Assembly (NCBI RefSeq): GCF_036237315.1
Contig: NZ_CP108356.1
Location: forward strand, 3,468,501-3,532,500
From: Streptomyces sp. NBC_01351
GTDB taxonomy: Bacteria > Actinomycetota > Actinomycetes > Streptomycetales > Streptomycetaceae
Direction of reading: 5' to 3'
Length of the DNA stretch: 64,000 bases
A model generated the notes under the pieces. It did not search any database. It was not told the origin of the DNA and was given only the letters and a program-made list of their open reading frames with translations. Shown here one piece after another: positions 1-9,324 of the stretch. Numbering within the stretch: the first letter of the stretch is position 1; each line of letters starts with the position of its first letter. The position numbers and the translations under genes are program-made.

Positions 1-5
1 GGGAA

Positions 6-109
6 CTTTCCACAGTCACCTGCGCGGGTCGTCCGCAGTCAGCGGATCCTTCGGCCACCACACCCTTGCAGGCACGGCAACGACCAGCGGTCTTTGGCTT
101 CTGTGGAAG
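6..109 (-). promoter_or_regulatory. Probable ribosomal protein L10 leader (for rplJ outside the window)
   Basis: On the minus strand a closing stem pairs CTTCCACAG (complement of 101-109) with CTGTGGAAAG (complement of 6-15). It encloses about 85 nt with several internal stems and the AGGATCCGCTGACTGCGGA region typical of actinobacterial L10 leaders. In these genomes rplJ-rplL follows the rplA block, and the leader binds the L10-L12 complex to autoregulate rplJL. The rplJ coding region would lie left of base 1, so the target gene is inferred. Confidence 0.6.
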
Positions 110-156
110 CGTACGTGAAGGGGCCCAGTCGAGGCAAATCGCCTCAGGAGCCGAGC

Positions 157-1047
157 TCAGGAGCCGTCCAGCCCTCCCAGTCCGGCGTCCCGCAGCGTCT
201 TGTCGGCCTCCTTCAGGTCCGCGTCGGCGTCCTTGAGCGTGTCGCCGATGCCCTTCATCACGGCGTCGAAGTCGGCCACCTGGTCCGCGGGCGGCGCTGC
301 GACGGGTGCGGCCGTGCCGTAGTCGGAGAACTTCGCCGAGACCTTCGTCGTGCCGTCCTTGGTCACCTGCACCGTCTCGACGCGGACGGGGTACCCGTCC
401 TTGCCGATCCACAGGTCCACGTCGATGCCGGTGTACTCCTTCAGCGCCTCGTGGAGGTACTGGCGGTTCGCCTCCTCCATCACCTTGGTGGAGTCGTCCG
501 CTGCGAGCAGGTCCGCGTTGGTGAGGCTGCTCTTGTAGTGCCCGGCCTCGACGCCGTCGGTCTGCTCGGTGCCGACCAGCGTGACCTTCTGCTGGCCCAG
601 GAGCAGCGCGAGGTAGTCGGCCGGGTCGTCGTTGAACCGGTGGCGGGGCTTCCCGTCCTTGTTCAGGTTCATCTTCATCCAGGACTTGCCCTCCAGGGGC
701 TTGTCCATGTGGGTGTAGATGTCGTCGCCCAGCATGATCTGGCTGCCTGCGCCCGCGCCCTTGGCGTCGATGCCGGTACTGGCCGGGTACCAGCCCTTCG
801 TACCGGTGAGCTGCTCGGACTTTCCGTCGGCGGTGGTGACGGTCATGTCGTACTTGGCGAACTTCGCGGCCGCCGTCTTCAGGTACGACGCCTTCACCGC
901 GTCCGCGGGCTGCTGCGCCTCGGCCGTGGCCTTGCCGTCGGCCTTCCCGCCGGCCTTGTCGCCCCCGCCGCAGGCCGTGAGGCCGCCCACGAGCAGTGCG
1001 GCCCCCGCCGCGGCGACACCGGCCCTGGTCAGGGCGTGCTTGTGCAT
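157..1047 (-). CDS. Putative lipoprotein (LppX/LprG-like fold), paralogue of the next gene
   Basis: Predicted 296-residue secreted lipoprotein. A hydrophobic signal ends in the lipobox LTAC with the lipidated cysteine at about residue 26, followed by a Gly/Lys/Asp-rich linker. The body (about 50-270) is beta-rich and resembles the family of actinobacterial lipoproteins that includes LppX/LprG-type and RseB-like folds; specific motifs are weak. I chose the ATG at 1047 because a GGGGGAG Shine-Dalgarno lies six bases upstream; an in-frame ATG at 1062 is possible. The neighbouring lipoprotein (1136-2080) shares the layout and the ending FSDYG/YSDYG...PP, so the two arose by duplication. Both sit between rplA and the expected rplJ, a conserved Streptomyces position. 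Ligand unknown. Confidence 0.8.
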   Translation of the reverse strand: MHKHALTRAGVAAAGAALLVGGLTACGGGDKAGGKADGKATAEAQQPADAVKASYLKTAAAKFAKYDMTVTTADGKSEQLTGTKGWYPASTGIDAKGAGAGSQIMLGDDIYTHMDKPLEGKSWMKMNLNKDGKPRHRFNDDPADYLALLLGQQKVTLVGTEQTDGVEAGHYKSSLTNADLLAADDSTKVMEEANRQYLHEALKEYTGIDVDLWIGKDGYPVRVETVQVTKDGTTKVSAKFSDYGTAAPVAAPPADQVADFDAVMKGIGDTLKDADADLKEADKTLRDAGLGGLDGS

Positions 1048-1135
1048 CTGGTTCTCCCCCATGGTGGTGCTTTCTTTCCGGTGGTGCTGTCCGTGCTGCG
1101 AAGGCGCGGGGCAGGTCAGACCCCGCTCGGGCCGG

Positions 1136-2080
1136 TCAGGCGCCGGCGCCGGCCTTGCCCAGTTCCTGGAGCATGGCGAAGAGGTCGAGCGTCTCGTTCT
1201 CCGGCGGGGCCTGGACGGTGGCCGCCGAGCCGTAGTCCGAGTAGTGGGCGTCGATCGTCATGGTCCCCTCGGGCGTGCCGATGCCGAACTTCATCTGGGC
1301 CGGGTAGCCGTTCTTGTCGACCCACACGTCCATGTCGTAGCCCTTGATGCCGGCCTTCTTCATGGCCTCGGTCAGCTGCGCCCGCTCGGCCTCCGTCAGC
1401 CCCTTGGACTCCTGGTTGGCCGCGAGCATCTCCTCGAAGGTCAGCGTGCCCTTGTAGTGCGTGGTGTCCACGCCCTCGACCTTCTCGGCGCCGACGCTCT
1501 TCACGTTCGGCGAGGCGAGCAGCAGGGCGAGCTGCTTGGCGGGGTCCTGGCTCTGCTCCATGCCGCCCATGCCGCCGAGCTTCTTCATCGCCTCCGCGTC
1601 GCCCGAGGCCGCCGCGGCGGCGTTCAGGTCGAGCTTCATCCAGCGCTTGCCCGCCATCTCCTCCGGCATCGGCGAGTCGGCCGGCATCTCCACGAACATG
1701 ACGTTGTTCGACATGATCATGCGCACGGGCCCCTCGCCCTTGCCGACCGCGCCCTTCACGGTGATGTCCATGACGTTCGGGTCCCAGCCCTGCACGCCCG
1801 TCATCTCCATCGTCTCGCCCCCGCCGAGGGCGGCCGGCGTCGAGATCGTCATGCGCACCTTGGCCGACTTCGCGGCGGAGGTCTTCTTGTAGGCCGCCGA
1901 GAGGGCCTCGGTGGCGGAGCCGCCGGCCGCGGGCGCGCTGGGCTGCGCGGACGCGTCGGCCGCCTTGCCCGCGTCGTCCTTCTTGCCGCTCTGACATGCC
2001 GTGGCACCGCCCACGAGCAGCACGGCGGCCAGCGCGGCGCCGACGGTCTTCTTCCGGTACACGGACACGGACTTGGACAT
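1136..2080 (-). CDS. Putative lipoprotein (LppX/LprG-like fold), paralogue of the preceding gene
   Basis: A 314-residue predicted lipoprotein: basic N-terminus, hydrophobic stretch, lipobox ATAC with Cys at about 29, then a low-complexity Ala/Ser/Pro linker. The mature part alternates beta-strand-like segments and carries the motif YKGTLTFEEMLA, paralleled in the neighbouring lipoprotein by YKSSLTNADLLA. The ATG at 2080 puts the positively charged residues MSKSVSVYRKK directly before the hydrophobic core; an upstream in-frame start at 2113 would add eleven unnatural residues. Transcribed toward the 157-1047 gene with an 88-bp gap, so probably co-transcribed. Surface-attached; ligand unknown, perhaps a lipid or cell-wall component by analogy with LppX/LprG. 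Confidence 0.8.
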   Translation of the reverse strand: MSKSVSVYRKKTVGAALAAVLLVGGATACQSGKKDDAGKAADASAQPSAPAAGGSATEALSAAYKKTSAAKSAKVRMTISTPAALGGGETMEMTGVQGWDPNVMDITVKGAVGKGEGPVRMIMSNNVMFVEMPADSPMPEEMAGKRWMKLDLNAAAAASGDAEAMKKLGGMGGMEQSQDPAKQLALLLASPNVKSVGAEKVEGVDTTHYKGTLTFEEMLAANQESKGLTEAERAQLTEAMKKAGIKGYDMDVWVDKNGYPAQMKFGIGTPEGTMTIDAHYSDYGSAATVQAPPENETLDLFAMLQELGKAGAGA

Positions 2081-2191
2081 GGAGGTCCCCACCCCTTGAT
2101 CGATCGTTTGCACGGTCGACCATACGTTCCCCGTCTGACGGATCGCGCGCCCATTACTCCCGTGTCAGCGACATGTGGCCCTGAACACGGG

Positions 2192-2238
2192 AAACGGGCC
2201 CCCCGCCACCCCGGTGAAGGGGGGCGAGGGGCCCGTTC
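2192..2238 (-). terminator. Terminator-like hairpin downstream of rplA
   Basis: Arms AACGGGCCCC and GGGGCCCGTT pair across a GC-rich loop in the gap between rplA (stop 2277) and the lipoprotein start at 2080. It separates the ribosomal operon from the lipoprotein genes. There is no U-tract, as is usual in Streptomyces. Confidence 0.6.
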
Positions 2239-2276
2239 AGCCACTCAGTCAGTGCGAGCCGTCAGGCCCGAACCGA

Positions 2277-3005
2277 TCAGACCGCGGCCGGGTCTTCCTC
2301 GACGAGGAGGTTCCGGGTGCGGTTCTGGTCCAGCAGGATGCCGGGGCCCATCGTGGTGCTCAGGGCGGCCTTCTTGATGTAGCGGCCCTTCGCGGCGGAC
2401 GGCTTCAGACGGAGGATCTCGTCCAGGGCCGCGCCGTAGTTCTCGACCAGCTGCTCATCGGAGAAGGAGACCTTGCCGATGATGAAGTGCAGGTTCGAGT
2501 GCTTGTCGACGCGGAACTCGATCTTGCCACCCTTGATCTCGGTGACAGCCTTCGCGACGTCCATCGTGACGGTGCCGGTCTTCGGGTTCGGCATGAGGCC
2601 ACGGGGACCGAGCACGCGGCCGAGGCGGCCGACCTTGCCCATGAGGTCCGGGGTGGCCACAACGGCGTCGAACTCGTTGAGGCGGTTGCCCTTGGCGATC
2701 TCGTTGATGAGCTCGTCGTCGCCGACAATGTCGGCGCCGGCGGCTTCCGCGGCCGCAGCACGGTCACCGGTCGCGAAGACCAGGACCCGGGCGGTCTTGC
2801 CGGTGCCGTGCGGGAGGTTCACGGTGCCGCGGACCATCTGGTCGGCCTTGCGCGGGTCAACGCCCAGACGGAAGGCGACCTCGACGGTGGCGTCGAACTT
2901 GGTCGTGGTGGTGTCCTTGGCGAGACGGACGGCCTCGAGCGGGGCGTACAGCTTCTCCCGGTCGACCTTGGCGTCCGCAGCGCGGAGAGTCTTGCTGCGC
3001 TTCAC
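2277..3005 (-). CDS. rplA: 50S ribosomal protein L1
   Basis: A 242-residue protein matching ribosomal protein L1 along its length. The conserved signature [18 protein letters not shown] is present at about 123-140, followed by the segment [17 protein letters not shown]1 binds 23S rRNA at the mobile L1 stalk that helps E-site tRNA leave, and in many bacteria it represses translation of its own L11-L1 mRNA. The length is usual for actinobacteria. It lies 88 bp behind rplK on the same strand, the universal L11-L1 order, and is followed by a strong hairpin. Confidence 0.98.
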   Translation of the reverse strand: MKRSKTLRAADAKVDREKLYAPLEAVRLAKDTTTTKFDATVEVAFRLGVDPRKADQMVRGTVNLPHGTGKTARVLVFATGDRAAAAEAAGADIVGDDELINEIAKGNRLNEFDAVVATPDLMGKVGRLGRVLGPRGLMPNPKTGTVTMDVAKAVTEIKGGKIEFRVDKHSNLHFIIGKVSFSDEQLVENYGAALDEILRLKPSAAKGRYIKKAALSTTMGPGILLDQNRTRNLLVEEDPAAV

Positions 3006-3093
3006 TTCTGCTCCTGTGTTGATTCTTCAGGCGTGGAGTCGTGGTGCGGACCAGCGCTTGGTCCTACCACTGGTGGTACTGGAGGGGGCTGGA

Positions 3094-3528
3094 TCAGCCT
3101 TCGACGGTGATGCCCATCGAGCGCGCGGTACCGGAAATGATCTTCACGGCGGCGTCGATGTCGTTGGCGTTCAGGTCGGGCATCTTCAGCTCGGCGATCT
3201 CCTTGACCTGGGCAGCCGTGAGCTTGGCGACCTTGGTCTTGTGGGGCTCGCCAGAGCCCTTCTCCACGCCCGCGTGCTTCAGGATGAGGCGCGCGGCCGG
3301 CGGAGTCTTGGTGATGAAGGTGAAGGAGCGGTCGTCGTAGACCGTGATCTCCACCGGCACGACCATGCCACGCTGCGACTCGGTCGCGGCGTTGTAGGCC
3401 TTGCAGAACTCCATGATGTTGACGCCGTGCTGACCGAGCGCGGGGCCGACCGGCGGAGCCGGGTTGGCCGCACCGGCCTTGATCTGGAGCTTGATGAGCC
3501 CCGTGATCTTCTTCTTCTTGGGAGGCAT
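3094..3528 (-). CDS. rplK: 50S ribosomal protein L11
   Basis: A 144-residue L11. The N-terminal Pro-rich segment [20 protein letters not shown] (about 26-45) and the C-terminal rRNA-binding domain (about 75-144, with [10 protein letters not shown]) are both intact. L11 forms the GTPase-associated centre with 23S rRNA, and its N-terminal domain is needed for RelA activation; in Streptomyces L11 is also where thiostrepton binds. The ATG at 3528 has GGAGAG upstream. It sits between nusG and rplA; the 165-bp gap to nusG holds a hairpin, so rplKA may have its own promoter. Confidence 0.98.
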   Translation of the reverse strand: MPPKKKKITGLIKLQIKAGAANPAPPVGPALGQHGVNIMEFCKAYNAATESQRGMVVPVEITVYDDRSFTFITKTPPAARLILKHAGVEKGSGEPHKTKVAKLTAAQVKEIAELKMPDLNANDIDAAVKIISGTARSMGITVEG

Positions 3529-3634
3529 TGCTCTCTCCGGGTCCTAGTGAGAGTTTTTCGCCGCCAACCGGTTATCCGGATGGAGGCATACCGCACCACG
3601 ATAACGGGTATCGGTGCGGGGCTGAAAACCGAGC

Positions 3635-3668
3635 AGGTCAGACCGCCCTTCGAGAGGCGATCTGACCT
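3635..3668 (-). terminator. Hairpin between nusG and rplK
   Basis: Inverted repeat with arms AGGTCAGACCGCC and GGCGATCTGACCT (one G:T) and a short loop, 26 bp after the nusG stop codon. It probably terminates or attenuates secE-nusG transcription before rplK. Confidence 0.55.
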
Positions 3669-3693
3669 GTCCGGAAGCGTTGGATCGAGAAGA

Positions 3694-4638
3694 TCAGTTC
3701 TTCTGGATCTGGTCGAAGCTGAGCTCGACCGGGGTCTCGCGGCCGAAGATCTCGACGAGACCCTTGACCTTCTTCGAGTCCGGGTTGATCTCGTTGATCG
3801 TCGCCTGCAGCGTCGCGAAGGGACCGTCGGTGACGGTGACCGAGTCGCCGACCTCGAAGTCCAGGACCTCGATGGTGCGCTTGACGGCGGGAGCCGGCAG
3901 ACCGGCAGCCTCGGCGGCGGCCTTGTCGGCCTTCTCCTTGGCCTCCGGCGCGAGCATCTTGACGATCTCGTCCAGGGTCAGCGGGTACGGGTCGTACGCG
4001 TTGCCGACGAAGCCGGTGACACCAGGCGTGTTGCGGACGACGCCCCAGGACTCGTTCGTCAGATCCATGCGGACGAGAACGTAACCGGGCAGCTTGTTCT
4101 GCCGGACGTTCTTGCGCTCGCCGTTCTTGATCTGGACGATCTCTTCCTCGGGCACCTCGGCCTGGTAGATGAACTCCTCGACGTTCAGCGAGACGGCACG
4201 CTGTTCCAGGTTCGCCTTCACGCGCTTCTCGTAGCCCGCGTAGGTGTGGATGACGTACCACTCGCCGGGCAGCAGGCGCAGCTCGTCGCGCAGGGCCTGG
4301 ACCGGGTCGACGGGCTCGGCGGGCTCGACGTCGGCGGCCTCTTCGGCCTCCTCGTCGGCTGCGTCCTCGACCTCGGCCTCGACGTCGCCCTCTTCCTCGG
4401 CGTCGCCTTCGTCCTCGGCGTCGTCGGCAGCCGGCTCTTCCTCGGCGTCGTCCTCGACCTCAGCGTCGACCTCGTCGGACTCGACGTGCAGCGCGGCCTC
4501 CTCGGCGGCGACACCGGCCTCGGCATCGGCGAGCTCGGCCTCGTCGGGGTCCACAGCGTCTGCCGCCTCGACGATGTCGAGCGCGTCCTCGACGGACTCG
4601 ACGGAGTCGTGGCTCGCGTTCAGGTTCGGGTCAGACAC
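3694..4638 (-). CDS. nusG: Transcription termination/antitermination protein NusG
   Basis: A 314-residue NusG. It has an acidic Ala/Glu/Asp extension of about 120 residues, then the NGN domain (about 126-235, beginning [20 protein letters not shown]), and a C-terminal KOW domain (about 255-314, with [13 protein letters not shown]). NGN binds RNA polymerase; KOW contacts Rho or ribosomal S10 and couples transcription to translation. The GTG at 4638 is chosen because it follows AGGAAG and matches the usual Streptomyces beginning SDPNLNAS; the in-frame codons before it are unlikely to be translated. It lies 84 bp after secE on the same strand, the universal order. Confidence 0.97.
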   Translation of the reverse strand: MSDPNLNASHDSVESVEDALDIVEAADAVDPDEAELADAEAGVAAEEAALHVESDEVDAEVEDDAEEEPAADDAEDEGDAEEEGDVEAEVEDAADEEAEEAADVEPAEPVDPVQALRDELRLLPGEWYVIHTYAGYEKRVKANLEQRAVSLNVEEFIYQAEVPEEEIVQIKNGERKNVRQNKLPGYVLVRMDLTNESWGVVRNTPGVTGFVGNAYDPYPLTLDEIVKMLAPEAKEKADKAAAEAAGLPAPAVKRTIEVLDFEVGDSVTVTDGPFATLQATINEINPDSKKVKGLVEIFGRETPVELSFDQIQKN

Positions 4639-4722
4639 GGTGGCTGCTTCTTCCTGGATACAAAAGGTGGTGGAACATGCGAAAACGGGCGGCACCCATC
4701 AAGGCGCCGCCCTCCGCGGGGA

Positions 4723-5004
4723 TCAGCCGAAGACGAACTTGATGGCTTCCTGGAACCCATAGTCAATCACGGTCACCAGACCGATCATGATGACCACGAA
4801 GACAATCACCACGGTGGTGTACGTCGTGAGCTGGTTGCGAGTGGGCCAAACAACCTTGCGGAGTTCCGCGACGATCTGGCGGTAGAACAGCGCGAGACGG
4901 CCGATGGGGCCCTTCTTGCCGCGCTTGCCGCCCTTGCGGGTCTTCTTCTCGCGCGTCTCGTCCTCGGCGTCAGGCATGTCGATGGAGCCCAGGGCGTCCG
5001 TCAC
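4723..5004 (-). CDS. secE: Preprotein translocase subunit SecE
   Basis: A 93-residue SecE with a Lys/Arg-rich cytoplasmic N-terminus, the conserved amphipathic segment FYRQIVAELRKVVWPTRNQL, and a single C-terminal transmembrane helix (about 63-85). SecE clamps SecY in the translocation channel. The GTG at 5004 has AGGTGAGAG just upstream; an in-frame GTG at 5013 is an alternative. It precedes nusG and follows tRNA-Trp, as in most actinobacteria. Confidence 0.95.
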   Translation of the reverse strand: MTDALGSIDMPDAEDETREKKTRKGGKRGKKGPIGRLALFYRQIVAELRKVVWPTRNQLTTYTTVVIVFVVIMIGLVTVIDYGFQEAIKFVFG

Positions 5005-5111
5005 GTCTCTCACCTGAATCCGGGTCGTGGCCGTACCGCGCCCGGTTGCGCCGCACGGCGTTGCATCGAAGTACGTACCTGCGCACACACATCCGAGAAT
5101 GGAGTGTGGAG

Positions 5112-5184
5112 CAGGGCCGGAGGGACTCGAACCCCCAACCGCTGGTTTTGGAGACCAGTGCTCTACCAATTGAGCTACGACCCT
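5112..5184 (-). tRNA. tRNA-Trp (CCA)
   Basis: A 73-nt cloverleaf on the minus strand. The acceptor stem AGGGTCG pairs with CGGCCCT, with G as discriminator, the D-arm contains GCTCAATTGGTAGAGC, and the anticodon loop CTCCAAA gives CCA. The T-arm has GGTTCGAGTCC. No encoded 3' CCA. It lies directly upstream of secE, a conserved position. Confidence 0.97.
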
Positions 5185-5377
5185 TTGCGTCCCCCAACCT
5201 ACCGCATCCGAGCGAGTGCACGGAGTGCTCACGCTCTGCAGCGATCGGCGAGGGCCAACGACAGGTGAGTGTACGTGAACCGGGCCCTGACGTCGAACAG
5301 CACCCGACCTGACATGCACCAGTCCGTTCACTGAAACGGTGTGCGGCGCTCGTTTGCCGTCTGGGACGATTGCCCGC

Positions 5378-6604
5378 ATGACCTCTGCAACGCCTTCCTC
5401 CGAGCGCCGGGTGTCCGCCCGTATCGGCGCCATTTCCGAGTCCGCCACCCTCGCCGTGGACGCCAAGGCCAAGGCCCTCAAGGCCGCCGGGCGCCCGGTG
5501 ATCGGCTTCGGTGCCGGCGAACCCGACTTCCCGACCCCGGACTACATCGTCGAGGCCGCGGTCGAGGCCTGCCGCAACCCCAAGTACCACCGCTACACGC
5601 CGGCCGGCGGCCTGCCCGAGCTGAAGGCCGCGATCGCCGCCAAGACGCTGCGCGACTCCGGCTACGAGGTCGACGCGTCGCAGGTCCTGGTGACCAACGG
5701 TGGCAAGCAGGCGATCTACGAGGCCTTCGCGGCCATCCTCGACCCGGGCGACGAGGTCATCGTCCCGGCTCCTTACTGGACCACCTACCCGGAGTCCATC
5801 CGTCTCGCCGGCGGTGTCCCGGTCGAGGTCGTCGCCGACGAGACCACCGGCTACCGCGTCTCCGTCGAGCAGCTCGAAGCGGCCCGCACCGACCGCACGA
5901 AGGTCGTCCTCTTCGTCTCCCCGTCCAACCCGACGGGCGCCGTCTACACCGAGGCCGACGCCGAGGCGATCGGCCGCTGGGCCGTCGAGCACGGCCTGTG
6001 GGTCCTGACGGACGAGATCTACGAGCACCTGGTCTACGGCGACGCGAAGTTCGTCTCCCTGCCGGCGATCGTCCCCGAGCTCGCCGACAAGTGCATCGTC
6101 GTCAACGGCGTCGCCAAGACGTACGCGATGACCGGCTGGCGCGTGGGCTGGATCGTCGGCCCGCGCGACGTCGTGAAGGCGGCGACCAACCTGCAGTCGC
6201 ACGCCACCTCCAACGTCTCCAACGTGGCCCAGGTCGCGGCGCTGGCCGCCGTCTCCGGGAACCTGGACGCCGTCCACGAGATGCGCACCGCCTTCGACCG
6301 CCGCCGCCAGACGATCGTGCGGATGCTGAACGAGATCGACGGCGTCATCTGCCCGACCCCCGAGGGCGCGTTCTACGTGTACCCCTCGGTCAAGGCGCTC
6401 CTCGGCAAGGAGATCCGCGGCAAGCGCCCGCAGACCTCGGTCGAGCTCGCGGCCCTGATCCTCGACGAGGTCGAGGTCGCGGTCGTCCCGGGCGAGGCCT
6501 TCGGCACCCCGGGCTACCTCCGCCTCTCGTACGCCCTGGGCGACGAGGACCTGGTGGAGGGCATCTCCCGCGTCCAGAAGCTCCTCGCGGAGGCCAAGGC
6601 CTAG
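5378..6604 (+). CDS. aspC: Pyridoxal-phosphate-dependent aspartate aminotransferase (class I)
   Basis: A 408-residue class I/II aminotransferase, probably interconverting aspartate and 2-oxoglutarate with oxaloacetate and glutamate. Visible features are the N-terminal [14 protein letters not shown], the substrate-loop segment [10 protein letters not shown], the cofactor contacts [10 protein letters not shown], the Schiff-base Lys at about 247 in [10 protein letters not shown], and the C-terminal arginine region PGYLRLSYA. The length fits subfamily I-gamma. The ATG at 5378 begins [17 protein letters not shown], the expected N-terminus. Divergent from the tRNA-Trp/secE block, monocistronic, and followed by two hairpins. 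Confidence 0.93.
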   Translation: MTSATPSSERRVSARIGAISESATLAVDAKAKALKAAGRPVIGFGAGEPDFPTPDYIVEAAVEACRNPKYHRYTPAGGLPELKAAIAAKTLRDSGYEVDASQVLVTNGGKQAIYEAFAAILDPGDEVIVPAPYWTTYPESIRLAGGVPVEVVADETTGYRVSVEQLEAARTDRTKVVLFVSPSNPTGAVYTEADAEAIGRWAVEHGLWVLTDEIYEHLVYGDAKFVSLPAIVPELADKCIVVNGVAKTYAMTGWRVGWIVGPRDVVKAATNLQSHATSNVSNVAQVAALAAVSGNLDAVHEMRTAFDRRRQTIVRMLNEIDGVICPTPEGAFYVYPSVKALLGKEIRGKRPQTSVELAALILDEVEVAVVPGEAFGTPGYLRLSYALGDEDLVEGISRVQKLLAEAKA

Positions 6605-6629
6605 GCCTGGAGCGGCCCGCAGCCACACC

Positions 6630-6667
6630 CTGAGCGGCGTCTCCCCCGAGGGGGAGCCGCCGCTCAG
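6630..6667 (+). terminator. Terminator-like hairpin after aspC
   Basis: Arms CTGAGCGGCG...CCCCC and GGGGG...CGCCGCTCAG form a long GC-rich stem 25 bp after the aspC stop codon. Confidence 0.7.
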
Positions 6668-6689
6668 GCGTTTCCGGACCAGCCGCAGC

Positions 6690-6728
6690 CGCTGCGCGGG
6701 GCGGAGCCCCGGGAGGCCCCGCGCAGCG
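6690..6728. repeat. Second hairpin downstream of aspC
   Basis: A perfect 13-bp inverted repeat, CGCTGCGCGGGGC and GCCCCGCGCAGCG, with a 13-nt loop. Its core resembles the GGGGCGGAGCCCC-type palindromes that recur between Streptomyces genes. It may be a back-up terminator. Confidence 0.5.
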
Positions 6729-6815
6729 TCCCCACCCCCCGCTCCCACGTTCGAGCAAGCCCCCGATCGGTAAAACTGCCTCCCGCTCGGCGCGTGCGTA
6801 CGGCAGGATCAACAA

Positions 6816-7835
6816 ATGGAGCACGCACGCGACCTCACGCTTCTGCCGAAGGCCCACCTCCACCTGCACTTCACCGGCTCGATGCGCCCATCGACCCTCC
6901 TGGAGCTGGCCGACAAGTACGGCGTCCGGCTTCCGGAGGCCCTCACCGCCGGCGAGCCGCCCAAGCTGCGCGCCACGGACGAGCGCGGCTGGTTCCGCTT
7001 CCAGCGGCTCTACGACGCCGCCCGCTCCTGCCTCCGCGAGCCGGACGACATCCGTCGGCTGGTCCGCGAGGCCGCGGAGGAGGACGTACGGGACGGCAGC
7101 GGCTGGCTGGAGATCCAGGTGGATCCCACGTCCTACGCCCCCCTCCTCGGCGGGATGATCCCGGCCGTCGAGATCATCCTCGACGCGGTGGACAGCGCCT
7201 CCCGGGAGACCGGCCTCGGCATGCGGGTCCTCATCGCCGCCAACCGCATGAAGCACCCCCTCGACGCCCGCACCCTCGCCCGCCTGGCCGTCCGCTACGC
7301 CGACCGCGGCGTCGTCGGCTTCGGGCTCTCCAACGACGAGCGCCGCGGCATGGCCCGCGACTTCGACCGGGCCTTCGCCATCGCCCGCGAGGGCGGCCTC
7401 CTCGCAGCCCCGCACGGCGGCGAGCTCACCGGGCCGGCCTCGGTCCGGGACTGCCTCGACGATCTGCACGCCGCCCGCATCGGGCACGGCGTACGGGCCG
7501 CCGAGGACCCCCGCCTCCTCAAGCGGCTCGCCGACCGGCAGATCACCTGCGAGGTCTGCCCGTCCTCCAACGTCGCCCTCGGGGTCTACGAGCGCCCCGA
7601 GGACGTCCCGCTCCGCACCCTCTTCGAGGCCGGGGTGCCGATGGCGCTCGGCGCCGACGACCCGCTGCTCTTCGGGTCCCGGCTCGCGGCGCAGTACGAG
7701 ATCGCCCGCCGCCACCACGGCTTCACGGACGCGGAGCTCGCCGAGCTGGCCCGCCAGTCGGTGCGCGGTTCTGCCGCGCCCGAGGACGTACAGGCCAAGC
7801 TGCTGACCGGGATCGACCACTGGCTGACGTCCTGA
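6816..7835 (+). CDS. add: Adenosine deaminase
   Basis: A 339-residue metal-dependent adenosine deaminase family enzyme (adenosine to inosine, purine salvage). The zinc and catalytic motifs are in order: HLHLHF near residue 16, HGGE (usually HAGE) near 203, IGHGVR near 224, CPSSN near 252 and the paired aspartates in GADDPLL near 283. The TIM-barrel length is normal. HGGE instead of HAGE and GADDP instead of SDDP place it in the actinobacterial subgroup often present in several copies, so the purine specificity is not certain. It stands alone after the aspC terminators and is convergent with the 7836-8252 gene; only one base separates the stop codons. Confidence 0.88.
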   Translation: MEHARDLTLLPKAHLHLHFTGSMRPSTLLELADKYGVRLPEALTAGEPPKLRATDERGWFRFQRLYDAARSCLREPDDIRRLVREAAEEDVRDGSGWLEIQVDPTSYAPLLGGMIPAVEIILDAVDSASRETGLGMRVLIAANRMKHPLDARTLARLAVRYADRGVVGFGLSNDERRGMARDFDRAFAIAREGGLLAAPHGGELTGPASVRDCLDDLHAARIGHGVRAAEDPRLLKRLADRQITCEVCPSSNVALGVYERPEDVPLRTLFEAGVPMALGADDPLLFGSRLAAQYEIARRHHGFTDAELAELARQSVRGSAAPEDVQAKLLTGIDHWLTS

Positions 7836-8252
7836 TCACCTGGTGAGCCGCAGGTCCCCCTCGTAGCAGTCGGCGCGCACCCGGCCCCCGCCGGGGAAGC
7901 CGATCTCCAGGTGGGTGCGGCCCTGCTCGGGCAGCGCGAACTCGGCGACCGAGGCGACGGTCTCGCCGAGGTGGCGCAGGAAGGGGTGGTCGCCGAGGTC
8001 CTCGCCGACCTCGATGCGGCCCCACTCCCCCATGTCGTACGGCTCGTGCGGCGGGGCGGACTCCACGATCAGGCACTGGTCGGAGCCGGTGGTGATCCGG
8101 ATGGAGTCGCCGATGCTGTCGATCAGCCAGACGTCCAGGGGTGCCTCGGAACGCTCGCCGTCGCTGATGTGCCAGGACGCGACGACTCGGCTGAGCGTGC
8201 GGCCCACGAGGCGGGTGGGGTCCGTACCGGCGCCGTGCAGGGGGCAGAGCAT
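7836..8252 (-). CDS. Conserved hypothetical protein, 138 aa
   Basis: A cytosolic 138-residue protein of unknown function, with no signal or membrane segment. It contains SWHISDGERSEAPLDVWLID and ends GGGRVRADCYEGDLRLTR, a mixed alpha/beta composition. It runs on the same strand as murB with 16 bp between them (murB upstream), so the two are probably co-transcribed. The gene keeps strong third-position GC and its stop abuts add, so it looks real. I do not recognise the family. Confidence 0.75.
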   Translation of the reverse strand: MLCPLHGAGTDPTRLVGRTLSRVVASWHISDGERSEAPLDVWLIDSIGDSIRITTGSDQCLIVESAPPHEPYDMGEWGRIEVGEDLGDHPFLRHLGETVASVAEFALPEQGRTHLEIGFPGGGRVRADCYEGDLRLTR

Positions 8253-8268
8253 GGGCGGCCGGGGCTCC

Positions 8269-9324
8269 TCAGATGCTGACGCCGACCGTCACCGGTTCGT
8301 TGACCAGGGTGACGCCGAAGGCCGCGTGGACGCCCGCGACGACCTCGCGGGCCAGGGCGAGGAGGTCCTCGGTGGTGGCCTCTCCCCGGTTGGTGAGGGC
8401 GAGGCTGTGCTTGGTGGAGATGCGCGCGGGGCCGGTGCCGTAGCCCTTGGTGAAGCCGGCCTTGTCGATCAGCCAGGCCGCGCTGGTCTTCGTACGTCCG
8501 TCGCCCGCGGGGTAGGCGGGCGGGGCGGTGTCGGGGCCGAGGCGGTCCTGAGCGCGGGCGAGGAAGGCGGCGTAGGCCTCGTCGGTCAGGATCGGGTTGT
8601 GGAAGAAGGAGCCGGCCGACCACGTGTCGTGGTCGGCGGGGTCGAGGACCATGCCCTTGCCGGCGCGCAGGCGCAGCACGGTCTCGCGTGCGGTGGCGGC
8701 GGGGACGCGGTCTCCGGCCTCGACGCCGAGGGCGCGGGCGGTCTCGGGGTACTTGACCGGCGCGGACAGCCCGCCGGCGTCCTCCAGGGCGAAGCGGACG
8801 CGGAGGACTACGTAGCGCTCGGGCTGGTCCTTGAAGGTGCTGTTGCGGTACCGGAAGTCGCACTCGGGGGCGGTCAGCGTGACCGTTTCGCCGCTGGTGC
8901 GGTCGTAGGCGACGACCTCGGTGATGGTGTCGCAGACCTCCTGGCCGTACGCCCCGACGTTCTGGATCGGGGTCGCGCCGGCAGAGCCGGGGATTCCGGC
9001 GAGGCATTCGATACCGGCGAGGCCGGCTTCGACGGTGCGGGCGACGGCGTCGCTCCAGTTCTCGCCGGCGGCGAGCTCCAGGGTGGTGCCGTCGAGGGTG
9101 AAGCCGGTGGTCGCGATGCGCAGGGCGGTGCCGTCGAAGCCCCGGTCGCCGATGACCAGGTTGCTGCCGCCGCCGATGACCAGGAGCGGGGTGCCGCTCT
9201 CGTCCGCGGTGCGGACGGCGGCGACCACCTCGGCGTCGGTGGTCGCGGTGACCAGACGACGGGCGGGGCCGCCGAGGCGGAAGGTGGTCAGCGGGGCGAG
9301 GGGGGCGTCGTGGAGTTCCTGCAC
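8269..9324 (-). CDS. murB: UDP-N-acetylenolpyruvoylglucosamine reductase
   Basis: A 351-residue MurB, which reduces UDP-GlcNAc-enolpyruvate to UDP-MurNAc with NADPH and FAD in peptidoglycan synthesis. The FAD-binding segments TTFRLGGPA, VIGGGSNLVIGD and GIPGSAGATPIQNVGAYGQE are in order. FRYRNSTFK carries the substrate arginine, and the catalytic serine is in AGSFFHNPI. It matches the long actinobacterial type. The GTG at 9324 gives the usual start QELHDAPLAPLTTFRLGG; any longer start lacks homology. The small 138-residue gene follows 16 bp downstream. Confidence 0.96.
   Translation of the reverse strand: MQELHDAPLAPLTTFRLGGPARRLVTATTDAEVVAAVRTADESGTPLLVIGGGSNLVIGDRGFDGTALRIATTGFTLDGTTLELAAGENWSDAVARTVEAGLAGIECLAGIPGSAGATPIQNVGAYGQEVCDTITEVVAYDRTSGETVTLTAPECDFRYRNSTFKDQPERYVVLRVRFALEDAGGLSAPVKYPETARALGVEAGDRVPAATARETVLRLRAGKGMVLDPADHDTWSAGSFFHNPILTDEAYAAFLARAQDRLGPDTAPPAYPAGDGRTKTSAAWLIDKAGFTKGYGTGPARISTKHSLALTNRGEATTEDLLALAREVVAGVHAAFGVTLVNEPVTVGVSI

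Noticed and set aside
2473..5268. A 930-codon open frame on the plus strand, antisense to rplA, rplK, nusG and secE
   Set aside because: It is a shadow of the real genes: in 72% GC DNA the complementary frames stay open. It runs through the tRNA-Trp gene and resembles no protein.
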